Assembly: GCA_002501135.1 (NCBI GenBank) | Contig: DLRQ01000086.1 | Coordinates: forward strand, 1 to 25,030 | DNA from: Candidatus Neomicrothrix sp. UBA7884 | GTDB taxonomy: Bacteria > Actinomycetota > Acidimicrobiia > Acidimicrobiales > MedAcidi-G1 | Direction: 5' to 3' | Length of the DNA: 25,030 nt | Shown here: in pieces, positions 6,921 through 13,923 of the stretch | Layout of the letters: every line of letters starts with the position of its first letter | Numbering within the stretch: the first letter of the stretch is position 1 | Made by a program: the position numbers and the translations under genes | Notes under the pieces: model-generated | The model's database searches: none | What the model was told of the DNA's origin: nothing | What the model saw: the letters and a program-made list of their open reading frames with translations, nothing else

Positions 6921-7722
6921 AGGCCACCTCGCTATCACCAACGAACGTCGACGTCACGCTCAGGACCACCGGATCTCCGACGACAACGGTCGTTTCACCA
7001 CCCGGCATTCGAACCCTGACGATGTCGTCGACGGCGCCCCACGAGCGCGCCGTGGCTGCTGCGGCACAGGCGCCGCTGCCACATGCCTCGGTAAGGCCGG
7101 CGCCGCGCTCCCAGGTCCGAATCCAGATCGTGGACCTGTCGACCACCGACACCATGTGGACGTTGCACCCCACGGGTTGAAAGTAGGCCTCGAGTTGCGG
7201 GCCGACGGATGCCAGATCGATGGCAGCGGGGTCGGCCACCTCGACCACGAGGTGCGGGTTGCCCATGTCGACGCTGGCCACCCGACCGGCCTGAGGCCCA
7301 CCCAGCTCGACCGAAAGTCCTCTGAGGTCGGGGCCGTCGCCTGCCGCTCCCATGTCAACGGTGACAGACACCTCGACATCGGCTGCGGTGCCGACTACCC
7401 GGATGCGCCTGGGTCCTGCAGCCGTGTCGACCACAACATCCAGGTCCTCCTGCTGCGGCAGGGTCCGCAGGATCGCATGGCCAAAACAGGCAAGGCCGTT
7501 TCCGCTCACCTCTGCACGGCTGCCGTCGCTGTTGAACAGGGTAAACGTGAGCCGTGTCAGGTCAGCCCGGTCCGTTGGCGTCCCAAAGACCAGGCCATCG
7601 GCTCCGATTCCGCTCACCGGATCACAGAGGGAGCGTGCAAGCTCAGGACCGTCGACAGGCACCTTGTCGGTGAAGGCGATAAGGAACTGGTTGCCGAAGC
7701 CGTGGCAGTGGATCAGGTTCAC
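6913..7722 (-). CDS. dapF: Diaminopimelate epimerase, with Ser in place of the first catalytic Cys
   Basis: A protein of 269 residues, the usual length, converting LL- to meso-diaminopimelate. Family features include the N-terminal IHCHGFGNQF, NSDGSRAE before the first active site, GNPHLVV near residue 154, and WERGAGLTEACGSGA near 204-218 with catalytic Cys214. The first catalytic position, Cys73 in the family motif CGNG, is Ser73 here (EVSGNGLAC; AGC codon), and the arginine usually two residues after GNG is Ala. Cys79 is kept. Start: GTG 7722 gives the standard N-terminus; in-frame GTG codons at 7740 (with a better GGGGA upstream) and 7761 are alternatives. It follows miaA closely and overlaps hflX. 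Confidence 0.88.
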   Translation of the reverse strand: MNLIHCHGFGNQFLIAFTDKVPVDGPELARSLCDPVSGIGADGLVFGTPTDRADLTRLTFTLFNSDGSRAEVSGNGLACFGHAILRTLPQQEDLDVVVDTAAGPRRIRVVGTAADVEVSVTVDMGAAGDGPDLRGLSVELGGPQAGRVASVDMGNPHLVVEVADPAAIDLASVGPQLEAYFQPVGCNVHMVSVVDRSTIWIRTWERGAGLTEACGSGACAAAATARSWGAVDDIVRVRMPGGETTVVVGDPVVLSVTSTFVGDSEVAYG

Positions 7723-7769
7723 TGGACCAGTCTCGCCCACGGGAGCGTCCCCGTCACACACGGTTTGGG

Positions 7770-8699
7770 TCACCGCTCGTCGCTGCACCCGTCGAGCGCT
7801 GCGAGTACCTGGTTGAGGACCTCCATGGGGTCCTCCTCGGCGTCCATCCAGGTGATCCGCGGATCGCGCCTGAACCAGCGCTCCTGACGACGGGCGAAGC
7901 GTCGGGTGGCCACAACAGCGGCATTGATGGCCTCCTCGAGCCCGCACCGTCCCTCAAGGTGCTCAAGGAGCTGCCTGTAGCCGAGAGCCTGGCGGGCCGT
8001 CCTCGAGAGCCCACCGGGCAGCGAGGCCAGCGTTCGCACCTCGTCCACGAAGCCAGCAGCCACCTGCTGTTCGTACCGTTCGGCGAGTCGCCGGTCGACC
8101 ACGGGCCTCGGAAGGCGGACCCCAACCTGGGTGAACGGACTCTCCGGATACGAGTCCAGCCCGGGACCGAATGACGAAAACGGTCGACCGGCACCGATAC
8201 AGACCTCCAGAGCCCTGATGACACGGCGTCGGTTCGTCGGCTCCATCCTGTCGGCGGCCACGGCGTCCAGCCCCCTCAAGCGCTCATGGAGTACCGAGGT
8301 GTCGGGTTCGGACTCAAGGTCATCTCGAACCTCCTCGAAGCGGCCGGGAATCTCCAGGTCATCGACCACTGCACGAACATGCAGGCCGGTACCGCCCACC
8401 AGCACGCCAAGGACGCCCCTTTCGTCAAGATCTGCCAGGACGGCGGTGCATCTCGCCTTGAACTCGGAGACAGCGAACTCCTCGCCGGGATCCACAATGT
8501 CGAGAAGGTGATGTCGAACCTCGGCCTGCTCCTGTGGAGTCGGTGTAGCGGTACCTATGTCCATACCCCGGTAGATCTGCATGGAGTCCATCGACACCAA
8601 CTCCACGCCGGGACGCATGCGAGCCATCTCCATGGCGAGCGCAGACTTGCCGGAAGCGGTGGTTCCGACGAGCACCAGGTGCCCGTTGGTGGTGGCCAT
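7770..8699 (-). CDS. miaA: tRNA dimethylallyltransferase
   Basis: A protein of 309 residues. It transfers a dimethylallyl group to N6 of A37 in tRNAs reading UNN codons. P-loop GTTASGKS at 12-19, the catalytic Asp38 region SMDSMQIYRGMDIGTA, the GGTGLHVRAVVDDL segment and PTNRRRVIRALE are all in place. It is directly downstream of miaB (20-base gap), so the two steps making the ms2i6A37 modification are encoded together. ATG 8699 is the only sensible start. Confidence 0.96.
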   Translation of the reverse strand: MATTNGHLVLVGTTASGKSALAMEMARMRPGVELVSMDSMQIYRGMDIGTATPTPQEQAEVRHHLLDIVDPGEEFAVSEFKARCTAVLADLDERGVLGVLVGGTGLHVRAVVDDLEIPGRFEEVRDDLESEPDTSVLHERLRGLDAVAADRMEPTNRRRVIRALEVCIGAGRPFSSFGPGLDSYPESPFTQVGVRLPRPVVDRRLAERYEQQVAAGFVDEVRTLASLPGGLSRTARQALGYRQLLEHLEGRCGLEEAINAAVVATRRFARRQERWFRRDPRITWMDAEEDPMEVLNQVLAALDGCSDER

Positions 8700-8719
8700 A
8701 GTCGTAAGGGTGCCCGGCC

Positions 8720-10183
8720 TCAGGCCGATGCAACCGGAATCTGCCGCCGGTGCAGCGGTGCAGCCGTCACCTCGACCAACTCGGCGTGCAGGTAGTGGGC
8801 TGCAGCCCCGGTGATCTCGACCTGGGCATAGGCCCCCGCTCGAAGGCCCTCATCTGCCGCAAGGTGAACGATCTTGTTCTGTCGGGTACGCCCGGTCACC
8901 TGGCTGGGCTCGCGCTTGGAGGGGCCCTCGACCAGTATCTCCTCGATACGACCGACCCTCGCCGCGTAACGCATTCGGGAAGACCGCTGCAGTACCTCCT
9001 GGAGGCGCTCGAAGCGGCTCACAGACACCGCATGGTCCACGAAGTCGCCGGTCATCTCAGCCGCCTCGGTTCCCTCTCGGGGCGAGAACACGAACAGGTA
9101 GGCGGAGTCGTATCCAGCCTCGGCAACCACCTCCAGGGTTGCTTCGAAGTCGGCCTCGGTCTCTCCGGGGAAGCCGACTATCAGGTCGCTGGTGACGGCG
9201 AGGTCCTCGACACCCGACCGGGCCTGTGCGAGCCGTTCCAGATACCTGTCAGCCGTATAACCGCGGTGCATGGCGGCAAGAACCCTGTCGCTACCCGACT
9301 GGATCGGGAGGTGGAGGTGTTCGCACACAGCCGGCGTTTCGGCCATGGCTGCCACGGTCTCAGGCCGTAGATCCTTGGGGTGCGGGCTCGTGAAGCGCAC
9401 CCGGTCTATTCCCTCGACGGCACCAACAGCCACAAGCAGGTCGGCAAACAGCGGCCTTGAGCGACGCCGGTCCTCGGCCACCCACAGCTCGCCCGCCTCA
9501 ACCGCGTCGGCAGCATCAGGCTCCAGGCTCCTTAGGCGCGTGGTCAGGTCGCGACCGTAGGAGTTAACGTTCTGTCCGAGCAGAGTCACCTCGGTCACAC
9601 CGTTGGAAGCCAGGGTTTCGACCTCGGCGATCAGGTCACCGAAATGGCGGCTCATCTCCGGCCCCCTGACCGATGGCACGATGCAGAAGGCACAGCTGTT
9701 GTCACAGCCGATCTGGATCGTCACCCACGCCCTGTGGTCCTGTTCACGCCGCGCTGTGAGAACCGAGGGAAATGCGTCTGCGTCCTCACGTGCGGTCTGT
9801 TCGAGAATCTCCATTACGGGGCCGTGTTCTCGTGCCCGGTTCAGCAACTCGGCCGCCCTGTGCACGTTGTGGGTACCGAACACCACGTCGACGTGGCCGG
9901 CCCGTTGCTGGATGAGGTCACGGTCTTTCTGGGCCAGGCAGCCGGCTACGGCCACCTGCAGGCCGGGACGGGCCTCCTTGTGTGCCTTCAGGTCGCCGAG
10001 GGCGCTGTAGAGCCTGTTGTCGGCGTTCTCCCGGATGCAGCACGTGTTCAGGACGATCACATCGGCCTCGTTCTCAGAAGCAGCCTGAACCATCCCATCG
10101 GCCTCGAGCAGACCGGCGATGCGCTCACTGTCGTGCTCGTTCATCTGACACCCGTAGGTACGAAGCGAGAATGACCGGATCAT
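8720..10183 (-). CDS. miaB: tRNA-2-methylthio-N6-dimethylallyladenosine synthase
   Basis: A radical-SAM methylthiotransferase of 487 residues, adding a methylthio group to i6A37. The UPF0004 domain carries Cys12 (TYGCQMNEHDSE), Cys48 (NTCCIREN) and Cys82 (AGCLAQ) for the auxiliary cluster. The radical-SAM domain has Cys160, Cys164 and Cys167 (IGCDNSCAFCIVPSVRG). A TRAM domain closes the protein (about 420-480). An insertion rich in Asp/Glu/Arg lies near residues 213-245, as in many actinobacterial MiaB proteins. There is no Shine-Dalgarno sequence; TAGCCT sits seven bases before the ATG. recA is upstream with no recX between. Confidence 0.96.
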   Translation of the reverse strand: MIRSFSLRTYGCQMNEHDSERIAGLLEADGMVQAASENEADVIVLNTCCIRENADNRLYSALGDLKAHKEARPGLQVAVAGCLAQKDRDLIQQRAGHVDVVFGTHNVHRAAELLNRAREHGPVMEILEQTAREDADAFPSVLTARREQDHRAWVTIQIGCDNSCAFCIVPSVRGPEMSRHFGDLIAEVETLASNGVTEVTLLGQNVNSYGRDLTTRLRSLEPDAADAVEAGELWVAEDRRRSRPLFADLLVAVGAVEGIDRVRFTSPHPKDLRPETVAAMAETPAVCEHLHLPIQSGSDRVLAAMHRGYTADRYLERLAQARSGVEDLAVTSDLIVGFPGETEADFEATLEVVAEAGYDSAYLFVFSPREGTEAAEMTGDFVDHAVSVSRFERLQEVLQRSSRMRYAARVGRIEEILVEGPSKREPSQVTGRTRQNKIVHLAADEGLRAGAYAQVEITGAAAHYLHAELVEVTAAPLHRRQIPVASA

Positions 10184-10190
10184 GCACCCA

Positions 10191-10196
10191 AGGCTA
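10191..10196 (-). promoter_or_regulatory. Candidate leaderless -10 element (TAGCCT) of miaB
   Basis: On the minus strand TAGCCT is followed by TGGGTGC (seven bases) and ATG. This suggests a separate miaB transcription unit beginning in the recA-miaB gap. Confidence 0.55.
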
Positions 10197-10250
10197 GGTG
10201 TTGCCGGACCCGAGGTCCCCTCCGTTGGCTACCGACTGGGGTTCCGACCG

Positions 10251-10286
10251 GGTCGCCGCCCCAGGAGGGGAGGCGGGGCGACGACC
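10251..10286 (-). terminator. Long stem-loop after recA, candidate terminator
   Basis: Arms at 10251-10262 and 10275-10286 form a 12-bp stem around a 12-base loop. In the minus-strand transcript the single non-Watson-Crick position is a U-G wobble; on the plus strand it would be a C-A mismatch, so the structure suits the recA transcript. It starts 26 bases after the recA stop codon. There is no U-run. Confidence 0.5.
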
Positions 10287-10311
10287 GGGGCCGGAGGTAT
10301 CTGAGGGAGGT

Positions 10312-11451
10312 TCAGTCCCCTATTGAGATGGGCTCATCGTCGGCCGCTGTGAATGCATCCTCAGGCTCGGGCTCGACCAGAGCCTCGACTGCATCCTCGA
10401 GCTCGGGCTCAGCGGGGGTGACCTCGCGCCAGACACGATCGGTTATCTCGACCATGATCTCGGGGTTCTCAACGAGGAATGTCTTGGCGTTTTCGCGGCC
10501 CTGGCCCATCTGTTCGCCCTCGTAGGTGTACCAGGCACCCGATTTCTTGACGATATCGAGGTCGACGGCCAGGTCTATGACCGAGCCCTCCCGACTGATG
10601 CCCTTGCCGTACATGATGTCGAACTCAGCCTGGCGGAACGGTGGGGCGCACTTGTTCTTGACGACCTTCACCCTGGTTCGGTTGCCGACTACCTCCAGCC
10701 CATCCTTGATGGCCTCGATCCGGCGGATGTCGAGACGGACCGAGGAGTAGAACTTGAGGGCCCTTCCACCCGGCGTGGTCTCGGGTGAGCCGAACATGAC
10801 GCCGATCTTCTCGCGCAGCTGGTTGATGAAGATGCAGATGGTGTTGGACTTGTTGAGGTTCGAGGTCAGCTTGCGCAGAGCCTGAGACATGAGCCGGGCC
10901 TGCAGGCCGACATGCGTATCGCCCATCTCGCCCTCGATCTCGGCCCTTGGGGTGAGCGCTGCAACCGAGTCGATGACGATGACGTCGATGGCGCCTGAGC
11001 GGATGAGCATGTCGGTGATCTCGAGCGCCTGCTCGCCCGTGTCGGGCTGGGAGATGAGGAGTTCGTCGACATCGACACCGATGGCCCTGGCATAGACGGG
11101 GTCCATGGCGTGCTCGGCATCTACGTAGGCGCAGATGCCGCCGTTGCGTTGGGCCTCGGCCACCACGTGGATCGCCAGGGTTGTCTTGCCGGATCCCTCG
11201 GGGCCGTAGATCTCGGCCACCCTGCCCCTGGGCAGGCCGCCTATTCCGAGTGCCAGATCGAGTGCCAGTGCCCCGGTGGGAACCGACTCGATGGCCATTG
11301 AACCCTTGTCGCCCATCTTCATCACGGCACCATGACCGAACTGCTTCTCGATCTGGCCCAGCGCCATGTCAAGGGCCTTTTCGCGCCCCTCGGGGGAAGC
11401 CTGGACCACCGGGTCCTGGCTGGCGCTCTTGTTCTTGTTGTTCTTTGCCAT
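10312..11451 (-). CDS. recA: Recombinase RecA
   Basis: A protein of 379 residues. It coats single-stranded DNA, exchanges strands and stimulates LexA self-cleavage. Walker A GPEGSGKT at 83-90, DAEHAMDP, the Walker B stretch VIVIDSVAAL, the L1/L2 loop regions (EGEMGDTHVGLQARLMSQALRK and INQLREKIGVMFGSPE) and GGRALKFYSSVR are all intact. The C-terminal tail is strongly acidic (EPELEDAVEALVEPEPEDA), as expected for the autoinhibitory tail. ATG 11451 has GGAG eight bases upstream. No intein is present, in contrast to M. tuberculosis RecA. recX, often next, is absent. A perfect LexA box lies in the inferred promoter. Confidence 0.98.
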   Translation of the reverse strand: MAKNNKNKSASQDPVVQASPEGREKALDMALGQIEKQFGHGAVMKMGDKGSMAIESVPTGALALDLALGIGGLPRGRVAEIYGPEGSGKTTLAIHVVAEAQRNGGICAYVDAEHAMDPVYARAIGVDVDELLISQPDTGEQALEITDMLIRSGAIDVIVIDSVAALTPRAEIEGEMGDTHVGLQARLMSQALRKLTSNLNKSNTICIFINQLREKIGVMFGSPETTPGGRALKFYSSVRLDIRRIEAIKDGLEVVGNRTRVKVVKNKCAPPFRQAEFDIMYGKGISREGSVIDLAVDLDIVKKSGAWYTYEGEQMGQGRENAKTFLVENPEIMVEITDRVWREVTPAEPELEDAVEALVEPEPEDAFTAADDEPISIGD

Positions 11452-11582
11452 TCTTGTTTCTCCGTTTCCGGTGATCTTCTGTGGGTCGTTCCGGGATGTG
11501 ATGTGGTCTGATCGGTTGCGGATGAACCTACGAACAGGGTGTGACAGTGGTTCCGTACGGATGCCGCTTCGCGAATGACATC

Positions 11583-11612
11583 ATCGTAATTGCGAACAGG
11601 CGTTCGATGCAA
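11583..11612 (-). promoter_or_regulatory. Candidate recA promoter with LexA box in the spacer
   Basis: On the minus strand TTGCAT (11612-11607) and TACGAT (11588-11583) are 18 bases apart. The LexA box at 11594-11605 lies between them. The layout mirrors the inferred LysM-gene promoter (TTGCAA, box, TACACT). The resulting leader would be about 125 bases. Confidence 0.55.
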
Positions 11613-11625
11613 GCACCTTCACCAA
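11593..11625. repeat. Copy 2 of an extended element shared with the lexA control region
   Basis: Aligned with 1755-1788 over 34 columns, 28 are identical. Beyond the LexA box the shared segments are GTTCGAT, GCAAGCA and CTTCAC. The N3 core of the box differs completely between copies, so the match is not simply a recent duplication of the whole segment. Confidence 0.7.
11594..11605. promoter_or_regulatory. LexA (SOS) box, perfect
   Basis: GAACAGGCGTTC has all eight conserved positions plus flanking C and G. It is inside the inferred recA promoter and 62 bases upstream of the divergent msrB start. Confidence 0.87.
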
Positions 11626-11653
11626 TTTGTGGAATTTCCGTGCCGGATCGCAC

Positions 11654-11659
11654 TACCGT
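11654..11659 (+). promoter_or_regulatory. Candidate leaderless -10 element (TACCGT) of msrB
   Basis: TACCGT fits TAnnnT and is followed by eight C/T bases and the msrB ATG, with no Shine-Dalgarno sequence. The spacing is one base longer than in the other cases. Confidence 0.4.
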
Positions 11660-11667
11660 CCCTCCCC

Positions 11668-12072
11668 ATGGCAACCGGAGAAACCGACGACGATCTCCGC
11701 TCACGCCTGACCCCCATGCAGTACCACTGCACCCAGGAGGCCGGAACCGAGGCCCCGTTCACCGGCGAGTACTGGGACGACGAACGCTCAGGCACCTACA
11801 GCTGCGTCGTATGCGGCGAACCGCTGTTCGAGAGCTCCACCAAGTTCGATGCGGGTTGCGGCTGGCCCAGCTTCTGGGAGCCAATCAGCGACGACCTCAT
11901 CGATGAACGGCCAGACAGCAGCCTCGGGTACGAACGCACCGAGACCACCTGTGGTTCGTGTGGCGCTCACCTCGGCCACGTCTTCCCCGACGGTCCACAG
12001 CCAACCGGCGACCGCTTCTGCATCAACTCCGCCTGCATAACACTCGAACCCGAAGACGACGCCAGGTTCTGA
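11668..12072 (+). CDS. msrB: Peptide-methionine (R)-S-oxide reductase
   Basis: A protein of 134 residues, a complete MsrB domain. It repairs methionine-R-sulfoxide in oxidised proteins using thioredoxin. Zinc ligands are Cys46/Cys49 (SCVVCGEPLF) and Cys95/Cys98 (CGSCGAHLGHVF). The catalytic Cys118 is in DRFCINS, and Cys64 (GCGWPSF) is a possible resolving residue. ATG 11668 is preferred because the family begins here; the frame is open upstream across the recA promoter. It is divergent from recA and convergent with cinA (18-base gap). In many Actinobacteria the cinA-recA interval holds other genes such as clgR, so this placement is less usual. Confidence 0.94.
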   Translation: MATGETDDDLRSRLTPMQYHCTQEAGTEAPFTGEYWDDERSGTYSCVVCGEPLFESSTKFDAGCGWPSFWEPISDDLIDERPDSSLGYERTETTCGSCGAHLGHVFPDGPQPTGDRFCINSACITLEPEDDARF

Positions 12073-12090
12073 GGTTCCGGTTGTCGCCGC

Positions 12091-13335
12091 TCAACCCCCT
12101 CGCCGGGCCACGAGCCGTAGCCGCAGCAGGTTCAGTACAGAGATGACCGTGAACTGGCGTGTCCGGGTCCGGTCGAACGGAAACAGGACCCTCACCGCCT
12201 CCACCTCACCGTCCACGCACGTGGCCATCCAGACCGTGCCGGGGTCTTGTCCGTCCTGGGAGTCGGGACCAGCCACACCGGTTACCGCCACCGAGACGTC
12301 GGCGCCCAGCACCCGGCACACACCCGCTGCCATCGCAGAGACCGCCTCCTCGCCCACCACCGGGCCCTCCGGCACGCCCAGCAGTTCCCGTTTGACGTCG
12401 CCGGCGTAGGCGACCACCGATCCACGGAAGGCGCGGCTTGAGCCGGGCACATCGGTCAGCCGTGACCCGATGAGCCCTCCCGTCAACGACTCGGCGGTTG
12501 CGAGGGTGAGGCCCTGGGAGACAAGCTCATCGAGCACCACCGACTCCATGTTCGCGCCGTCCATTCCGAACACGATGAGGCCGATTATCGACCGCACCCG
12601 GGCCTCCTCGACGTCCAGGACCTCCTCGACCTCGGCTGAGGTGGCGGCCTTGGCGGTGATGCGCACCTTGAGGCCCTCCATTCCGCTGGCAAGGAATGCC
12701 AGCGTGGCTCCACCCTCGACATCGAGGCGTTCGATCTCGTCAGCCAGCATCTCGGCCAGGCCTGACTCGGACTGACCCCACGTTCTCAACGTGCGCGAGC
12801 CGATCACCGAAACCGTTCCGGACCGGCGCCGCAGGTCGGGCAGGACCGAGCCCTCGAGCATCTCCTTCATCTCCCACGGCACCCCGGGAACCGTGTAGAG
12901 CACCTTGTCGCCGATGGGACAGATGAGCCCGGGTGCGGTTCCCGGCAGCTCGGGCATCGTCGTGGCGCCCACCGGCACGTCGGCCTGGCGCAGGTTGTTG
13001 GCCGGCATCTTCCGTCCCCGGCCGGCAAACCTGACCTCGATGCGGTCCACCAGTTCCTGATCGCGCTCCATCGAGACACCCATGAGGTCGGCCACCACCT
13101 CACGTGTGATGTCGTCCTGGGTGGGGCCCAGGCCACCGGTCACGATCACAGCGTCGGCCCTGTCCAGCGCCTCGCGAAATGCCGCCATCATGCGCTCTCG
13201 GTTGTCGCCCACTGCCGTATGGCGGTGACAGTCGATCCCCGACAGGGCCAGCTGCTCGCCTATCCAGGCCGAGTTGGTGTCGACAATCTGACCCAGCAGC
13301 AACTCGGTGCCGACTGCAACTATCTCACACAGCAC
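12091..13335 (-). CDS. cinA: CinA-family nicotinamide-nucleotide amidohydrolase / competence-damage protein
   Basis: A two-domain protein of 414 residues. The N-terminal MoCF-like domain (about 1-170) opens with EIVAVGTELLLGQIVDTN and contains VIVTGGLGPTQDD and YTVPGVPWEMKEM. The C-terminal CinA domain (about 255-410) contains TLATAESLTGGLIGSRLTDVPG and VAVTGVAGPD, the deamidase (PncC-type) active region. CinA domains hydrolyse nicotinamide mononucleotide to recycle pyridine nucleotides, and N-terminal domains of this type have ADP-ribose pyrophosphatase activity in some bacteria. Start is GTG 13335, 15 bases after the pgsA stop, so it is probably the last gene of a rimO-pgsA-cinA transcript. 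Confidence 0.93.
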   Translation of the reverse strand: MLCEIVAVGTELLLGQIVDTNSAWIGEQLALSGIDCHRHTAVGDNRERMMAAFREALDRADAVIVTGGLGPTQDDITREVVADLMGVSMERDQELVDRIEVRFAGRGRKMPANNLRQADVPVGATTMPELPGTAPGLICPIGDKVLYTVPGVPWEMKEMLEGSVLPDLRRRSGTVSVIGSRTLRTWGQSESGLAEMLADEIERLDVEGGATLAFLASGMEGLKVRITAKAATSAEVEEVLDVEEARVRSIIGLIVFGMDGANMESVVLDELVSQGLTLATAESLTGGLIGSRLTDVPGSSRAFRGSVVAYAGDVKRELLGVPEGPVVGEEAVSAMAAGVCRVLGADVSVAVTGVAGPDSQDGQDPGTVWMATCVDGEVEAVRVLFPFDRTRTRQFTVISVLNLLRLRLVARRGG

Positions 13336-13350
13336 GCTGCTGCCGCTTCC

Positions 13351-13923
13351 CTACGAACCGGTCCGGCTCGTGGCACGGCTGCCATCTGCCAGGTACTGGA
13401 ACCCGGTGACCAGCGTGAACACAACGGCCAGCCAGAGCACCCCTTCGACAAGGAGGTCTGCTCCCTCGAGGGGAGGCAGCACCGCCAGCATCAGCGCCAG
13501 ACCCTGAATGCTTGTCTTCCACTTGGCCGACCTGCGTGCCGGAACCGCCAATCCCCGGCGCACGTACCAGAGCCTGTAGAAGGTGATAACCACCTCGCGC
13601 ACGATCAACAGCACCACGGGCAGAAGGGAGTAGCGCTCCACGGCCACAAGGCTGAGTGCCACACCGACCACGACAACCTTGTCGGCCAACGGGTCAAGGA
13701 ACGCCCCCCACCGGCTCACCGTGCCCCGGCGGCGAGCCAGAACCCCGTCAAAGAAGTCGGACGCACCGAGCACCCCACCCAGCAGGAACCCCCTCCAGGA
13801 GGTGCCGCCAGTGTTCTCGGCGGCAAGAACCATCCCGAACAGCACCGGGGCGAACACCAGGCGCGCCAACGTGACGAGGTTGGCGGGGCTGACAACCGTT
13901 CCCAGGTGGCGCGTGAGCCTCAT
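13351..13923 (-). CDS. pgsA: CDP-diacylglycerol--glycerol-3-phosphate 3-phosphatidyltransferase (CDP-alcohol phosphatidyltransferase family)
   Basis: A membrane protein of 190 residues with several hydrophobic helices. The full CDP-alcohol phosphotransferase signature is visible: Asp56, Asp59-Gly60, Ala63-Arg64, Gly73, Asp77, Asp81 (DFFDGVLARRRG ... GAFLDPLAD). By location in the rimO-pgsA-cinA cluster it is the phosphatidylglycerophosphate synthase. The signature alone fits other enzymes of the family (phosphatidylinositol phosphate or cardiolipin synthase). ATG 13923 overlaps the rimO stop by four bases (ATGA), indicating translational coupling. Confidence 0.88.
   Translation of the reverse strand: MRLTRHLGTVVSPANLVTLARLVFAPVLFGMVLAAENTGGTSWRGFLLGGVLGASDFFDGVLARRRGTVSRWGAFLDPLADKVVVVGVALSLVAVERYSLLPVVLLIVREVVITFYRLWYVRRGLAVPARRSAKWKTSIQGLALMLAVLPPLEGADLLVEGVLWLAVVFTLVTGFQYLADGSRATSRTGS

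Noticed and set aside
11530..11545. GAACAGGGTGTG near the recA leader as a second LexA box
   Set aside because: The right half-site TGTG does not match GTTC.
12073..12090. Bidirectional terminator between convergent msrB and cinA
   Set aside because: The 18-base gap has no inverted repeat or T-run. The same is true of the lexA-dapE gap at 2457-2472.
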